Source: Acetobacteraceae bacterium (GTDB taxonomy: Bacteria; Pseudomonadota; Alphaproteobacteria; Acetobacterales; Acetobacteraceae). From it: a stretch of DNA of 35,726 nucleotides. Made by a program: the position numbers and the translations under genes. Below the pieces are notes generated by a model. The model did not search any database. It was not told the DNA's origin and saw nothing but the letters and a program-made list of their open reading frames with translations. Location: contig DAIEHR010000281.1 in assembly GCA_027353465.1 (NCBI GenBank), forward strand, positions 1-35,726, in the 5' to 3' direction. Shown here piece by piece: positions 23,790 to 31,003 of this stretch (positions are counted from its first letter, which is position 1; each line of letters opens with the position of its first letter).

Positions 23790-24116
23790 GAGCAAGCGAA
23801 ACGACAGCGGATTCGGGCGCATCGCCGATTCGGATTCGCTTTGATAGGCGACGCGTCGTCGCATAAGCCGCTTAGCCAGTGTTTTCACTCATAAAATTCA
23901 CCTCATTCGCCGAATCCGAAACAGCAATAGTAACGATATAGGATTACATCGAAGGAGGTATCCTCGGGACAACGAGCCGAACCCCCAGTTAACCTGTTTG
24001 TCAGCGGTGAATTACGAATTATGTCAACTTATTGGCGGGAACTCCAACGGTCAGCGGGAAGCCGCTCATCAACCCGCTTTCAGCGCAGCTGGACCGGTCG
24101 GATCGAAGTCCAATCA

Positions 24117-24122
24117 TATAAT
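24117..24122 (+). promoter_or_regulatory. TATAAT match upstream of the MarR gene
   Basis: A perfect -10 hexamer in an AT-rich stretch about 160 bases before the MarR start. No convincing -35 sits 16-18 bases upstream. Another AT-rich segment (24145-24155) is also possible. Confidence 0.25.
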
Positions 24123-24282
24123 GTTGTAGTATTATTCTGATTCCATAATATAAATCCTGGAACAAATGCGTTTGGTACACCACTTCGTTACGAGACACGA
24201 ATTCGCGGACATGACCACTATCCAATCGCGGTCATCGCTTCCGTCACGAAGGACCGCCCACTGACATGAAAGGTTTAGGAGT

Positions 24283-24693
24283 ATGATCACAAACGAGGTC
24301 AGCGACGGTCTCGCCGGCATCCTGCGAACGGCAATCGTCGAACTGGTTCGCCGCGATGGTCCGGATTTATCGGCTCGCCAACTCGGCGTTTTCCTGACTT
24401 GCTATCTTGAAACCGAGGCGCAAACCGTGCGCGGGCTGGCAGCCAAACTCGGCGTATCGAAACCGGCGATTACCCGGGCGTTGGATCGTCTGTCGGAATT
24501 CGATCTGGTGCGCCGGAAAACCGATCCGCTGGATCGCCGCAGCGTATTGGTACAGCGCACGGCAACCGGCATGGCATTCCTGCGGGAAATGCGGACCATC
24601 CTGCGCGATGCCGCGTCCACTCTACGGATCACCGCTGAACCCGCACAGGCGCGGGCGCGTACCGGCAATGAACCGGTTAGAGCCACCCACTGA
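24283..24693 (+). CDS. MarR family transcriptional regulator
   Basis: A 136-residue winged-helix protein. It has LSARQLGVFLTCYLETEAQTV, then VRGLAAKLGVSKPAITRALD (helix-turn-helix with recognition helix KPAITRAL), then LSEFDLVRRKTDPLDRRSVL, the wing with the DPxDRRS pattern typical of MarR. Dimerisation helices lie at both ends. Members repress stress, efflux or catabolic genes and release DNA on ligand or oxidant binding. No cysteine in the usual OhrR sensor position is evident; the only Cys is in the early part (FLTCYLE). GAAAGG is nine bases upstream; AGGAG directly against the ATG is too close. It precedes the methionine-sulfoxide reductase gene and may control it, or an upstream promoter region within the AT-rich gap. 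Confidence 0.9.
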   Translation: MITNEVSDGLAGILRTAIVELVRRDGPDLSARQLGVFLTCYLETEAQTVRGLAAKLGVSKPAITRALDRLSEFDLVRRKTDPLDRRSVLVQRTATGMAFLREMRTILRDAASTLRITAEPAQARARTGNEPVRATH

Positions 24694-24789
24694 TTTCCGG
24701 GCCGCGGCGACCACGCGGCCCGGCCGCTCCCGATTGAAATGCATCCGTTCCGGCGTTATTCGGTCCCGGCAACACTTGGATGCGGCACT

Positions 24790-25305
24790 ATGGATGAACA
24801 TGCGGGCGGCTTTTCCAACAGGCCTGACCATAGCGACAAGCCTTCGCTCTATGCGGACCTGGCAAGCCAGATAAGCGGGCTGCTGTCCGGAGAGTCCGAT
24901 CCGGTCGCCAATTTCGCGAACGCGGCAGCCGCGATCTATCACAGCCTGCCTAACCTGAACTGGGCGGGCTTCTATCTGATTCGGGACGGCGAACTCGTCC
25001 TGGGTCCGTTTCAGGGTAAGCCAGCCTGCGTGCGAATCCCCGTGGGCAAGGGCGTATGCGGAACCGCGGCTGCATCGCGCCGTTCGGTGCTGGTGCGCGA
25101 TGTCCACGCGTTTCCCGGCCATATTGCCTGCGACTCCGCGTCGGAATCCGAACTCGTGGTCCCGCTGATCCGCGGCGGGGTCGTGCTTGGGGTTCTGGAC
25201 CTGGACAGTCCCCACGTGGCGCGCTTCGATGCACAGGATCAGGCAGGATGCGAGGCACTGGCGGCGATCATCGTTCGCCACCTCGGCCCCGCTTCTCCTG
25301 CTTGA
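24790..25305 (+). CDS. Free methionine-(R)-sulfoxide reductase (GAF domain)
   Basis: A GAF-fold enzyme of 171 residues that reduces free L-methionine-(R)-sulfoxide. The core reads GPFQGKPACVRIPVGKGVCG, then HAFPGHIACDSASESELVVP. Three Cys lie at relative spacing 10 and 24, the same as in E. coli fRMsr (Cys84, Cys94, Cys118). VLDLDSPHVARFDAQD follows. The N-terminus SLYADLASQISGLL aligns with the usual family start. ATG 24790 was chosen because an earlier ATG (24739) adds 17 atypical residues and has no ribosome site. It needs thioredoxin-type reducing power. Together with MarR upstream it suggests an oxidative-stress unit, though direct control is not shown by sequence. Confidence 0.92.
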   Translation: MDEHAGGFSNRPDHSDKPSLYADLASQISGLLSGESDPVANFANAAAAIYHSLPNLNWAGFYLIRDGELVLGPFQGKPACVRIPVGKGVCGTAAASRRSVLVRDVHAFPGHIACDSASESELVVPLIRGGVVLGVLDLDSPHVARFDAQDQAGCEALAAIIVRHLGPASPA

Positions 25306-25335
25306 CCGAACCGCCTGTCTCAAGGAAACCGACAC

Positions 25336-25659
25336 ATGCTCATCGACCACCGCACCTATACCGTGAAGCCAGGTACAATGGCCAAACAGATGGCGCTGTA
25401 CCAGGAATACGGCCTTACGGCACAGAAACGTCATTTGGGGGAGCCGCTGGCCTACCTGATTACGGAATCCGGTGAAGTAAACACATTTATCCATATGTGG
25501 GCCTACAAAGATGCCGCCGACCGAGCCGCTCGGCGGGCCGCGATGAGTGCGGATCCGGAATGGCAGGCATACCTGCAGAAGACCGCGGAGGCTGGTTATT
25601 TGATCGGCCAAAAGAACAATCTGATGACCCCGGCACCCTTCGCCCCGATCAGCCGATAG
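25336..25659 (+). CDS. NIPSNAP family protein
   Basis: A 107-residue protein of the NIPSNAP-type dimeric alpha-beta barrel. It begins MLIDHRTYTVKPGTMAKQMA, has LGEPLAYLITESGEVNTFIH and the WAYKDAADRAARRAAMSADP segment typical of the family, followed by PEWQAYL. AAGGAAA is seven bases before the ATG. Bacterial members are mostly uncharacterised; some are linked to aromatic or stress metabolism. It lies 30 bases after the sulfoxide reductase gene, so co-transcription is likely. A strong stem separates it from the convergent YggS gene. Confidence 0.9.
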   Translation: MLIDHRTYTVKPGTMAKQMALYQEYGLTAQKRHLGEPLAYLITESGEVNTFIHMWAYKDAADRAARRAAMSADPEWQAYLQKTAEAGYLIGQKNNLMTPAPFAPISR

Positions 25660-25666
25660 GTGCTAC

Positions 25667-25694
25667 GCCACCACCCGCCTTCGTGGGTGGTGGC
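25667..25694. terminator. Strong inverted repeat between convergent genes
   Basis: GCCACCACCC (25667-25676) and GGGTGGTGGC (25685-25694) are perfect complements; a G-T and a C-G pair inside extend the stem to twelve with loop CTTC. It lies between the NIPSNAP and YggS stops and can serve both strands. There is no U-tract. Confidence 0.6.
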
Positions 25695-25708
25695 GGCTAC
25701 ACCATCGC

Positions 25709-26371
25709 TTATCGCGACCCGAAAATCGCGCTTCCGACGCGCACCCAGGTTGCCCCGCAGGCGATAGCGATTTCGAAATCCGCCGACATTCCCATCGACA
25801 CGGTCGGCAACCGGTGACGCGCGGCACGATCAGCCAGCCAGGTGAAGTGCGACCGGGGGTCTTCATCGTGCGGCGGCACGCACATCAGCCCGATCAGCGC
25901 GGAACCGAAGCGCGCCTTGCAGGCCATGATGAAATCATCCGCCTCCTCCCGCCCAATTCCGGATTTTTGCGGCTCCGACCCGGTGTTGACCTCGACCAGC
26001 AGTTGCGGCGTCCGGCCCTCCTTGGCGATCGCGGCCTCGATCGCGTCCGCCAGCTTAGGGCGATCCAGTGACTCGATCACATCGGCGATCCGCACTGCGT
26101 CACGTGCCTTATTGGTTTGCAGGCCGCCGATGATGTGCAGACTTAAATCGTATTGCTTCCGCAACGCCGGGAATTTCGACGCGGCCTCTTGCACCCGGTT
26201 CTCGCCGAACACCGTCTGGCCGGCCGCCAACGCGGCGGCAACCGCCTCCATCGGCTTGGTCTTGGATACAGCGACCAGCGTGATGTCCTGTGGCCCGCGC
26301 CCCGACGCGACGGCGGCGTTGGCGATCCGATCCTGAACACGGCGCAGGTTTTCGGCGATGGTATCGTTCAT
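25709..26371 (-). CDS. YggS/PROSC family pyridoxal-phosphate homeostasis protein
   Basis: A 220-residue PLP-binding barrel protein. It has ITLVAVSKTKPMEAVAAALA, with the PLP Lys in SKTKP. Next are FGENRVQEAASKF and LHIIGGLQTNKARDAV, which has Gly where many homologues have His-Leu (IGHLQTNK). ESLDRPKLADAIE, PQLLVEVNTGSEPQKSGI and LIGLMCVPP are typical, as are STVSMGMS-like (TVSMGMSADFEIAIACGATW) and VRVGSAIFG. The family buffers PLP and affects vitamin B6 and amino-acid balance. ATG 26371 gives the standard N-terminus. It is separated by 30 bases from the DUF6165 gene and on the same strand. Confidence 0.95.
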   Translation of the reverse strand: MNDTIAENLRRVQDRIANAAVASGRGPQDITLVAVSKTKPMEAVAAALAAGQTVFGENRVQEAASKFPALRKQYDLSLHIIGGLQTNKARDAVRIADVIESLDRPKLADAIEAAIAKEGRTPQLLVEVNTGSEPQKSGIGREEADDFIMACKARFGSALIGLMCVPPHDEDPRSHFTWLADRAARHRLPTVSMGMSADFEIAIACGATWVRVGSAIFGSR

Positions 26372-26401
26372 GACTGCATGTCCCGGCGGCCCGTTGGCAT
26401 T

Positions 26402-26779
26402 CTAATACGCGGCATACTCTTTTTCCTCGACCAAGGCAGAGCGCATCAAGCGGTTGATCGCCTGCTTGATCCGGCCGCGTTCGTCGTTCTCGTGGTAAAC
26501 CGCCCTGGCCAACGCCACGAAACCGGGTCCGAAATCGCCCGCCGCCTCTTTCTCCCGAATCCGATCCTCGATCCGCCACAAGCGAGTATTCACTGCCAGC
26601 AACCCGTCTTCCAGTTCCGCCGGCGCGGTGCGGGCGGGGGCCACGCGCCGCAGCAGCGCCAGTTCCCGAATCGCGTTGGCCCGGGCGTCCGGGGCGCGGA
26701 TGCGCCGCGCCTTAATCTCAAGAATCGCGATCTTGTCCAGCAATTCGCCCCAGGAAACCGGCACGGTCGGGCTGCTCAT
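26402..26779 (-). CDS. DUF6165 family protein
   Basis: A 125-residue protein starting MSSPTVPVSWGELLDKIAIL, followed by EIKARRIRAPDARANAIREL, then LLAVNTRLWRIEDRIREKEA and LARAVYHENDERGRIKQAIN, ending SALVEEKEYAAY. I recognise this as the pattern of DUF6165, from memory. The family is helical and of unknown function. The ATG (26779) overlaps the stop of the TPR/glycosyltransferase-like gene as ATGA, so the two are translationally coupled. A joint role in polysaccharide or glycoprotein assembly is an inference from that pairing alone. Confidence 0.8.
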   Translation of the reverse strand: MSSPTVPVSWGELLDKIAILEIKARRIRAPDARANAIRELALLRRVAPARTAPAELEDGLLAVNTRLWRIEDRIREKEAAGDFGPGFVALARAVYHENDERGRIKQAINRLMRSALVEEKEYAAY

Positions 26780-28293
26780 CGCGGCAGCGCCCCGGCCATC
26801 GCCGCGAACACCCAAGCCCAGTCACCATCGGTTTCCTGACGGAACAACCGCATCGTCGGATACCAGGGGCTATCCGACCGATCCAACAGCCAGCGCCAGT
26901 CCGGAACACGGCGCAGCGCGACCCAGACCGGCCGCCCCAGCGCCCCCGCCAGATGCGCGACCGAGGTGTCAGAGGTGACGACCAGGTCCAGCGCCATCAT
27001 CACCGCGGCGGTGTCCAGAAACGCATCTGGCCCGTCGTCCAGCCCCGGCAGCCTCTCCACCGGGAATCCGGCCGCGGCGATCTGCTCCTCGCCCTCACCT
27101 TTTTGCAGGCTGATCAGCCGCACGCCGGGCACCGCCGCAAGTGGTGCGAACTCACGTAACGGCATCGACCGGCCCTTGTCCTCGAACCGGCCGGAAAACC
27201 CCTGCCAGTTGATGCCGATACGGAACCCCGACGCGCCGATCCGATCCTTCCAGGCGGCAATCCGGCCGGGTTCGGCGAACAGATACGGCGGTTGGGCGGG
27301 AACGATACCGGTGCGAACCGGCAGACTGAGCAACGGAATCACCGTATCGGCGCGCGGCGGCGCGGTCCCCAGCGGAATCATCGGCGGCATCGCCGTATTG
27401 CTGCCCAGCAGACGCATCAGCTTCGGCGGTGCCTCGAATACCACATTGCCGGGGATCGCTGGCAGATAGCGGGCAAAGTGAATGACATCGCCCAGCCCTT
27501 GTTCAGTATGGACGAGCACCGTGCGCGAACCAAGCGGCTCCCCCAGCCATTGCGGCTGGCGGAACGGGCGCGGCGGAATGGCGCCGGAGCGAAACCGATC
27601 CTCCCATCCCGCCGCGGCCTCCTCCGTGCGGTTCAGCAGCAGCATCAGCAGCGCCCAGTTATAGCGCAGCACCGGGTTATCGGGCGCCATAAGCAGCGCC
27701 TGCCGCAGGGTGGCCTCGGCGTCCGCGAAGGCTCCCTGTTCCTTCTGCACGCTGGACAGATTGACCAGCACCTCTGGCGCCGGAGTAGCCTGGCGGAACT
27801 CCGCCTCCGCCTCCTCCAGCCTGCCGGCCATGCGCAGTGCCATCCCCAGGTTGTTGCGGATGTCCGACAAACCCGGCTTCAGGCGAAGCGCCGTCCGATA
27901 GGCCTCCAGCGCCTGTTCCGGTTGCTGGCTGTCGGCCAATGCATGGCCCAGAAGCTGATGCGCCTCCGCACTGTTGGGACGGGCCCGCAGCACCGTCCGC
28001 GCAACCTCCGCCGCATCCCCCGCCCGACCCAGCGCCAGCAGCGCATTCGCTCGGGTTAACTGAAAATCCGCCGCCGGTTTCAAACCGATAGCCTGCACCA
28101 GTAAGCTATCAGCAACGGCGGCGTTACCCGACTGCAGCGCCAAAGCGCCAAGCGCATGCAGCGCCTCGGCATGGCGCGGCGCCGCGGCGATCACCTGACG
28201 ATAGACCTGCTCCGCCTCCGCCAGCCGTCCCGCGACATGGAAGTGCTGCCCCTGGCGGAAAAAGGCGTCGATCTGTTGCGACCGTTTGCTCAT
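26776..28293 (-). CDS. TPR protein with C-terminal GT9/GT41-like glycosyltransferase fold
   Basis: A 505-residue protein. Residues about 5-230 are TPR units (QVYRQVIAAAPRHAEALHAL, LEAYRTALRLKPGLSDIRNN, AEATLRQALLMAPDNPVLRY). Residues about 250-505 look like the glycosyltransferase fold found in TPR-GT9/GT41 proteins: VLVHTEQGLGDVIHFARYLP, GINWQGFSGRFEDKGRSMPL, and VVTSDTSVAHLAGALGRPVW. O-GlcNAc transferases share this TPR-plus-GT architecture, but bacterial members with the GLGD motif are closer to heptosyltransferases and mostly uncharacterised. ATG 28293 (MSKRSQQID) is preferred over a longer frame. Its stop overlaps the DUF6165 start. A divergent 66-base region separates it from the dioxygenase-like gene. 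Confidence 0.85.
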   Translation of the reverse strand: MSKRSQQIDAFFRQGQHFHVAGRLAEAEQVYRQVIAAAPRHAEALHALGALALQSGNAAVADSLLVQAIGLKPAADFQLTRANALLALGRAGDAAEVARTVLRARPNSAEAHQLLGHALADSQQPEQALEAYRTALRLKPGLSDIRNNLGMALRMAGRLEEAEAEFRQATPAPEVLVNLSSVQKEQGAFADAEATLRQALLMAPDNPVLRYNWALLMLLLNRTEEAAAGWEDRFRSGAIPPRPFRQPQWLGEPLGSRTVLVHTEQGLGDVIHFARYLPAIPGNVVFEAPPKLMRLLGSNTAMPPMIPLGTAPPRADTVIPLLSLPVRTGIVPAQPPYLFAEPGRIAAWKDRIGASGFRIGINWQGFSGRFEDKGRSMPLREFAPLAAVPGVRLISLQKGEGEEQIAAAGFPVERLPGLDDGPDAFLDTAAVMMALDLVVTSDTSVAHLAGALGRPVWVALRRVPDWRWLLDRSDSPWYPTMRLFRQETDGDWAWVFAAMAGALPR

Positions 28294-28359
28294 GCGGTGG
28301 GAGTAGCGCCGGGGGCTGGGAAAGCGCAATGATGGGGATGAAAATCAGGGAGGCGAACC

Positions 28360-28938
28360 ATGAGCAAACAACGGGAGGAGGCCTGCGCTGCATTGCTTCG
28401 GCAGGCACGCACGATCGTCGATGCCGAAGGCACGGGGGAAACCGCGCTGCATAAGGTGAAAGACCTGCTGGTGGAACTGGCCAACAATGACAAAGCCCTG
28501 TTCCCGGAGATGGATTTCGCGATGCCGGATGCTCAGGGGCGCAACCACGTCCTGGCGCTGGAGGACGGCGACGGCATGGGCCTGTATCTGACCATTGGCC
28601 TGCCGGGGAAGGAAGCCGCGCCGCACGATCACGGCATCTGGTGCGTGAACGCCGCGATCTCGGGGCGGGAGGTGCATAAATTTTACCGCCGCACAGACGA
28701 CGGCAGCCGCGACGGCTATGCCACGGTTGAGGAGATCGGTCAGGTCACGGTCGCACCCGGCCAGGGAATGGCGATGGCGGATCATGCCATTCACGCCACC
28801 ATGGTGGTCGGCGACGAACCCGCCATCGGCCTCGCCCTGTATGGCTACGCCCTCGCCCGGTTTCCGTCCGTCGTCTGGTTCCATCCCGATCTATCCAGCG
28901 TGCGCAAGGGTGTGAGCCGCCGAGCGGAGGCCGCGTGA
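28360..28938 (+). CDS. Cupin, cysteine/3-mercaptopropionate dioxygenase-like
   Basis: A 192-residue cupin of the thiol dioxygenase type. It has LALEDGDGMGLYLTIGLPGK, then APHDHGIWCVNAAISGREVH with the metal ligands His89 and His91 and the following Glu/His region, and DHAIHATMVVGDEPAIGLAL with His145 as the probable third ligand. AVNAAISG and HKFYRR fit the family pattern. Cysteine dioxygenase adds O2 to cysteine, forming sulfinate; homologues act on 3-mercaptopropionate or other thiols. The Tyr-Cys cross-link and the substrate Arg cannot be established without alignment. AGGGAGG lies close before the ATG. Its stop is overlapped by the ferredoxin ATG, so the two are coupled. Confidence 0.8.
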   Translation: MSKQREEACAALLRQARTIVDAEGTGETALHKVKDLLVELANNDKALFPEMDFAMPDAQGRNHVLALEDGDGMGLYLTIGLPGKEAAPHDHGIWCVNAAISGREVHKFYRRTDDGSRDGYATVEEIGQVTVAPGQGMAMADHAIHATMVVGDEPAIGLALYGYALARFPSVVWFHPDLSSVRKGVSRRAEAA

Positions 28939-29225
28939 TGAAGTTTCAGGTCAAGATCGCCAACACGGGCGCCACTATCGAATGCCCGGCGGAGCAACGC
29001 ATCTTGCACGCAGCGGTGACTGTTGGCGTAGATTACCCGTATGCCTGCGCCACCGGGAATTGCGGAGTCTGCCTATCCGATTTGCGGGCCGGCGAAGTCA
29101 CCATGCTTGCCTATAGTGACAACGCCCTGAGCGCGGCACAGCGGGCCGACGGCAAGGTCCTGGCCTGCCGAGCGCGCCCGGCCTCCGACGTCGAGATCAT
29201 GTGGCTGGGCCGCGGACGGAAGTAG
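28938..29225 (+). CDS. [2Fe-2S] plant-type ferredoxin
   Basis: A 95-residue ferredoxin with Cys37, Cys42, Cys45 and Cys77 in the CX4CX2C...C arrangement (CATGNCGVCLSDL; VLACRARP) that binds a [2Fe-2S] cluster. It starts MKFQVKIANTGATIECPAEQ. ATG 28938 is preferred to GTG 28935 because GGAGG lies seven bases upstream. Such small ferredoxins shuttle electrons from a reductase to an oxygenase or reductase. Because it overlaps the thiol-dioxygenase-like gene, it may serve a partner there, although thiol dioxygenases themselves need no external electrons. A reductase partner is not seen here. Confidence 0.93.
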   Translation: MKFQVKIANTGATIECPAEQRILHAAVTVGVDYPYACATGNCGVCLSDLRAGEVTMLAYSDNALSAAQRADGKVLACRARPASDVEIMWLGRGRK

Positions 29226-29242
29226 TCCGGCAGCGGACAGAA

Positions 29243-30211
29243 ATGGCGGACTCGTCCCTTATCCTGATCGTCGGGGCGCCGCGATCGGGCACGACATGGC
29301 TGGCGAAGATCGTCGATAGTCATCCCGACGTGCTGTATCGGCATGAACCGGATGAAACGCTGCCCAGCCCCGAACCGCTGACGGCGGACGCGCTGCCGGC
29401 GTTGCTGGAACGGTGGGCCGCGGATCGCAGCGGACGCACCGCTGGCAAGCGGCCGTTCTTTCCAAAGTCCTTTCAATCCGGCTGGGCCCGCGCCCTGCGC
29501 GGCCTGATTGCCGGGTCGGTCAGTGCGGCATACCGGCTGCCGGCGCCCCTTGCCGCATGGGGGCGGGTTCCGATCCCCGATCTGCTCCGCGATCCGCCTC
29601 CGCGCGTGGCGATCAAGTCGGTCCGCTGGGCAATGGGCGCCGCGCTGCTGGCCCGCACCCAGCCAGCCAGCCGGATTATCTTCATCCTGCGGCATCCCTG
29701 CGGACAGGTTGCCTCGGTGATGCGAGGAGCTCAGCAACAACGGTTCGACCTGAGGACCGAAGGCACCGACATGCCGTTCGATGAGGCCTCGACCGTGGCT
29801 TTCGCCGCGGCACACGGCGTCGATGACCGCACTTTCCAGGCGCTTCCGGACGCCGCCAAATACGCTTGGAACTGGCGGGCCTTCAACGAACCGGCCTATG
29901 CGGCACTGGCCCCGCTGCCGAATGTACACGTCGTGCTGTACGAAGCACTGTGTACCGAACCGACGGCATTATCCCGCCGCATCTTGAAATTCGCGGACCT
30001 GGACTGGGACGCTCAAACACAGGACTTCCTGGCCCGCAGCACGATGCACCAGGGGCAGGCCGGCTATTACGCGATCTTTCGCAATGCCGTCGCCGCGGCG
30101 GAGAACTGGCGTAAGACGATGCCGCCGGACGATCAGGCAGCGGTTCGGTCCGTCACCTCCGGTTCCCCCCTCTCGCGGTTCTGGCCGGATTTGATGATGA
30201 TGTCCCCGTGA
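29243..30211 (+). CDS. Sulfotransferase family protein
   Basis: A 322-residue PAPS-dependent-type sulfotransferase fold. IVGAPRSGTTWLAKIVDSHP (about 9-28) is the 5'-phosphosulfate-binding loop. RIIFILRHPCGQVASVMRGA is the 3'-phosphate-binding segment, and the C-terminus keeps NWRKTMPPDD near the end. A conserved acid/base His cannot be placed without alignment. ATG 29243, 17 bases after the ferredoxin stop, is preferred over an overlapping earlier start. The substrate may be a carbohydrate, lipid or small molecule. Position next to thiol dioxygenase and ferredoxin genes suggests organosulfur metabolism, an inference only. It carries no signal peptide or membrane anchor, so it is cytoplasmic unless processed. 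Confidence 0.88.
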   Translation: MADSSLILIVGAPRSGTTWLAKIVDSHPDVLYRHEPDETLPSPEPLTADALPALLERWAADRSGRTAGKRPFFPKSFQSGWARALRGLIAGSVSAAYRLPAPLAAWGRVPIPDLLRDPPPRVAIKSVRWAMGAALLARTQPASRIIFILRHPCGQVASVMRGAQQQRFDLRTEGTDMPFDEASTVAFAAAHGVDDRTFQALPDAAKYAWNWRAFNEPAYAALAPLPNVHVVLYEALCTEPTALSRRILKFADLDWDAQTQDFLARSTMHQGQAGYYAIFRNAVAAAENWRKTMPPDDQAAVRSVTSGSPLSRFWPDLMMMSP

Positions 30212-30242
30212 CAAGGCGCCGCGAAAGCGTCACACTTACCGG

Positions 30243-30911
30243 GTGAATATTCTCTCACCTCCCCGGGCACGGCTGCAGATCGAGGTCGTCCACGATCTGG
30301 TGTGTCCTTGGTGCTATCTGGGTATCCGCCGATTGTTGCGGACCCTGCGCCGGCGCCCCGATATTGTCTTCGAACTGGTCTGGCGCCCGTTTCTGCTGAA
30401 CCCGGACATGCCCCGCATGGGCATGGCCCGTCCGGACTACGTGGTCCGCAAATTCGGCGGCGAGGACCGGGCGAAACGCATGTATGCGACGATCACCGAG
30501 GTCGGGCGGCATGAGGGCATCGACTTCCGGTTCGACCGCATTCGCCGGACCCCGTCCTCGATCGATGCGCACCGGCTGGTGCGCTACGCGGCGAGCTACG
30601 GACGTGCCGACGCGTTGGTCGAGGCACTGTTCGCCGCCCATTTCACCGATGGCTACGACGTGGGCGATTATGGCGTGCTGATCGCCGTCGCGACAGCATG
30701 CGGCATGGACCCGCTGGATGTGCGGCGCTTTCTGGCCTCCGACGCCGAAGCGGAAAACGTGCATGCCGACAATCTCCGGGCGCACCGGCTGGGGATCAAC
30801 GGCGTGCCATGCTTCGTCGTTGACGGCACCCATGCCATCGCGGGCGCCCAGGAACCCGAGGTGATCGAACGGATGCTGGATATCGCGACCGTGGACGCCG
30901 TTCGTTTCTGA
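30243..30911 (+). CDS. DsbA-like oxidoreductase, FrnE type
   Basis: A 222-residue thioredoxin-fold protein. It begins MNILSPPRARLQIEVVHDLV and has CPWC at Cys21-Cys24, matching the FrnE/2-hydroxychromene-2-carboxylate isomerase branch of DsbA-like proteins. FELVWRPFLLNPDMPRMG is a typical substrate-loop segment, and GVPCFVVDGTHAIAGAQEPE is the cis-Pro region followed by the family C-terminus. No signal peptide is present, consistent with cytoplasmic FrnE proteins tied to oxidative-stress or polyketide chemistry. The GTG start at 30243 is 31 bases after the sulfotransferase stop and has no strong ribosome site. It may belong to the same transcription unit. Confidence 0.9.
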   Translation: MNILSPPRARLQIEVVHDLVCPWCYLGIRRLLRTLRRRPDIVFELVWRPFLLNPDMPRMGMARPDYVVRKFGGEDRAKRMYATITEVGRHEGIDFRFDRIRRTPSSIDAHRLVRYAASYGRADALVEALFAAHFTDGYDVGDYGVLIAVATACGMDPLDVRRFLASDAEAENVHADNLRAHRLGINGVPCFVVDGTHAIAGAQEPEVIERMLDIATVDAVRF

Positions 30912-31003
30912 TCATCGCCGTGTAGTCCCCGGCCCTGCCCGTGTTGCCTGATCGCCGCGGCCGGGCCTAGCATCGGCGCCGAAGCGAATATGGAAACGTC
31001 CTG

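Larger units (their letters stand above)
23766..24282. other. Gene-free AT-rich intergenic region with inverted repeats
   Basis: This 517-base stretch is the longest gap in the window and is much more AT-rich than its neighbours. Just after dinB, CCGT-CCG (23770-23777) and CGGACGG (23783-23789) form a hairpin with one bulged T, AAGCGAA (23794-23800) matches TTCGCTT (23835-23841), and GCGACG (23848-23853) matches CGTCGC (23857-23862). A near-perfect ribosome-site sequence GAAGGAGGTA (23951-23960) has no standard start codon at proper distance. TATAAT occurs at 24117-24122. Short frames on both strands lack support. Confidence 0.55.

Noticed and set aside
24021-24140. 39-codon plus-strand frame after the orphan ribosome site
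   Set aside because: The ATG is about 60 bases from the ribosome site, and the frame ends inside the AT-rich promoter-like segment.
24019-24320. Two minus-strand frames of 62-68 codons in the AT-rich gap
   Set aside because: No ribosome site, composition not protein-like, and one overlaps the MarR start.
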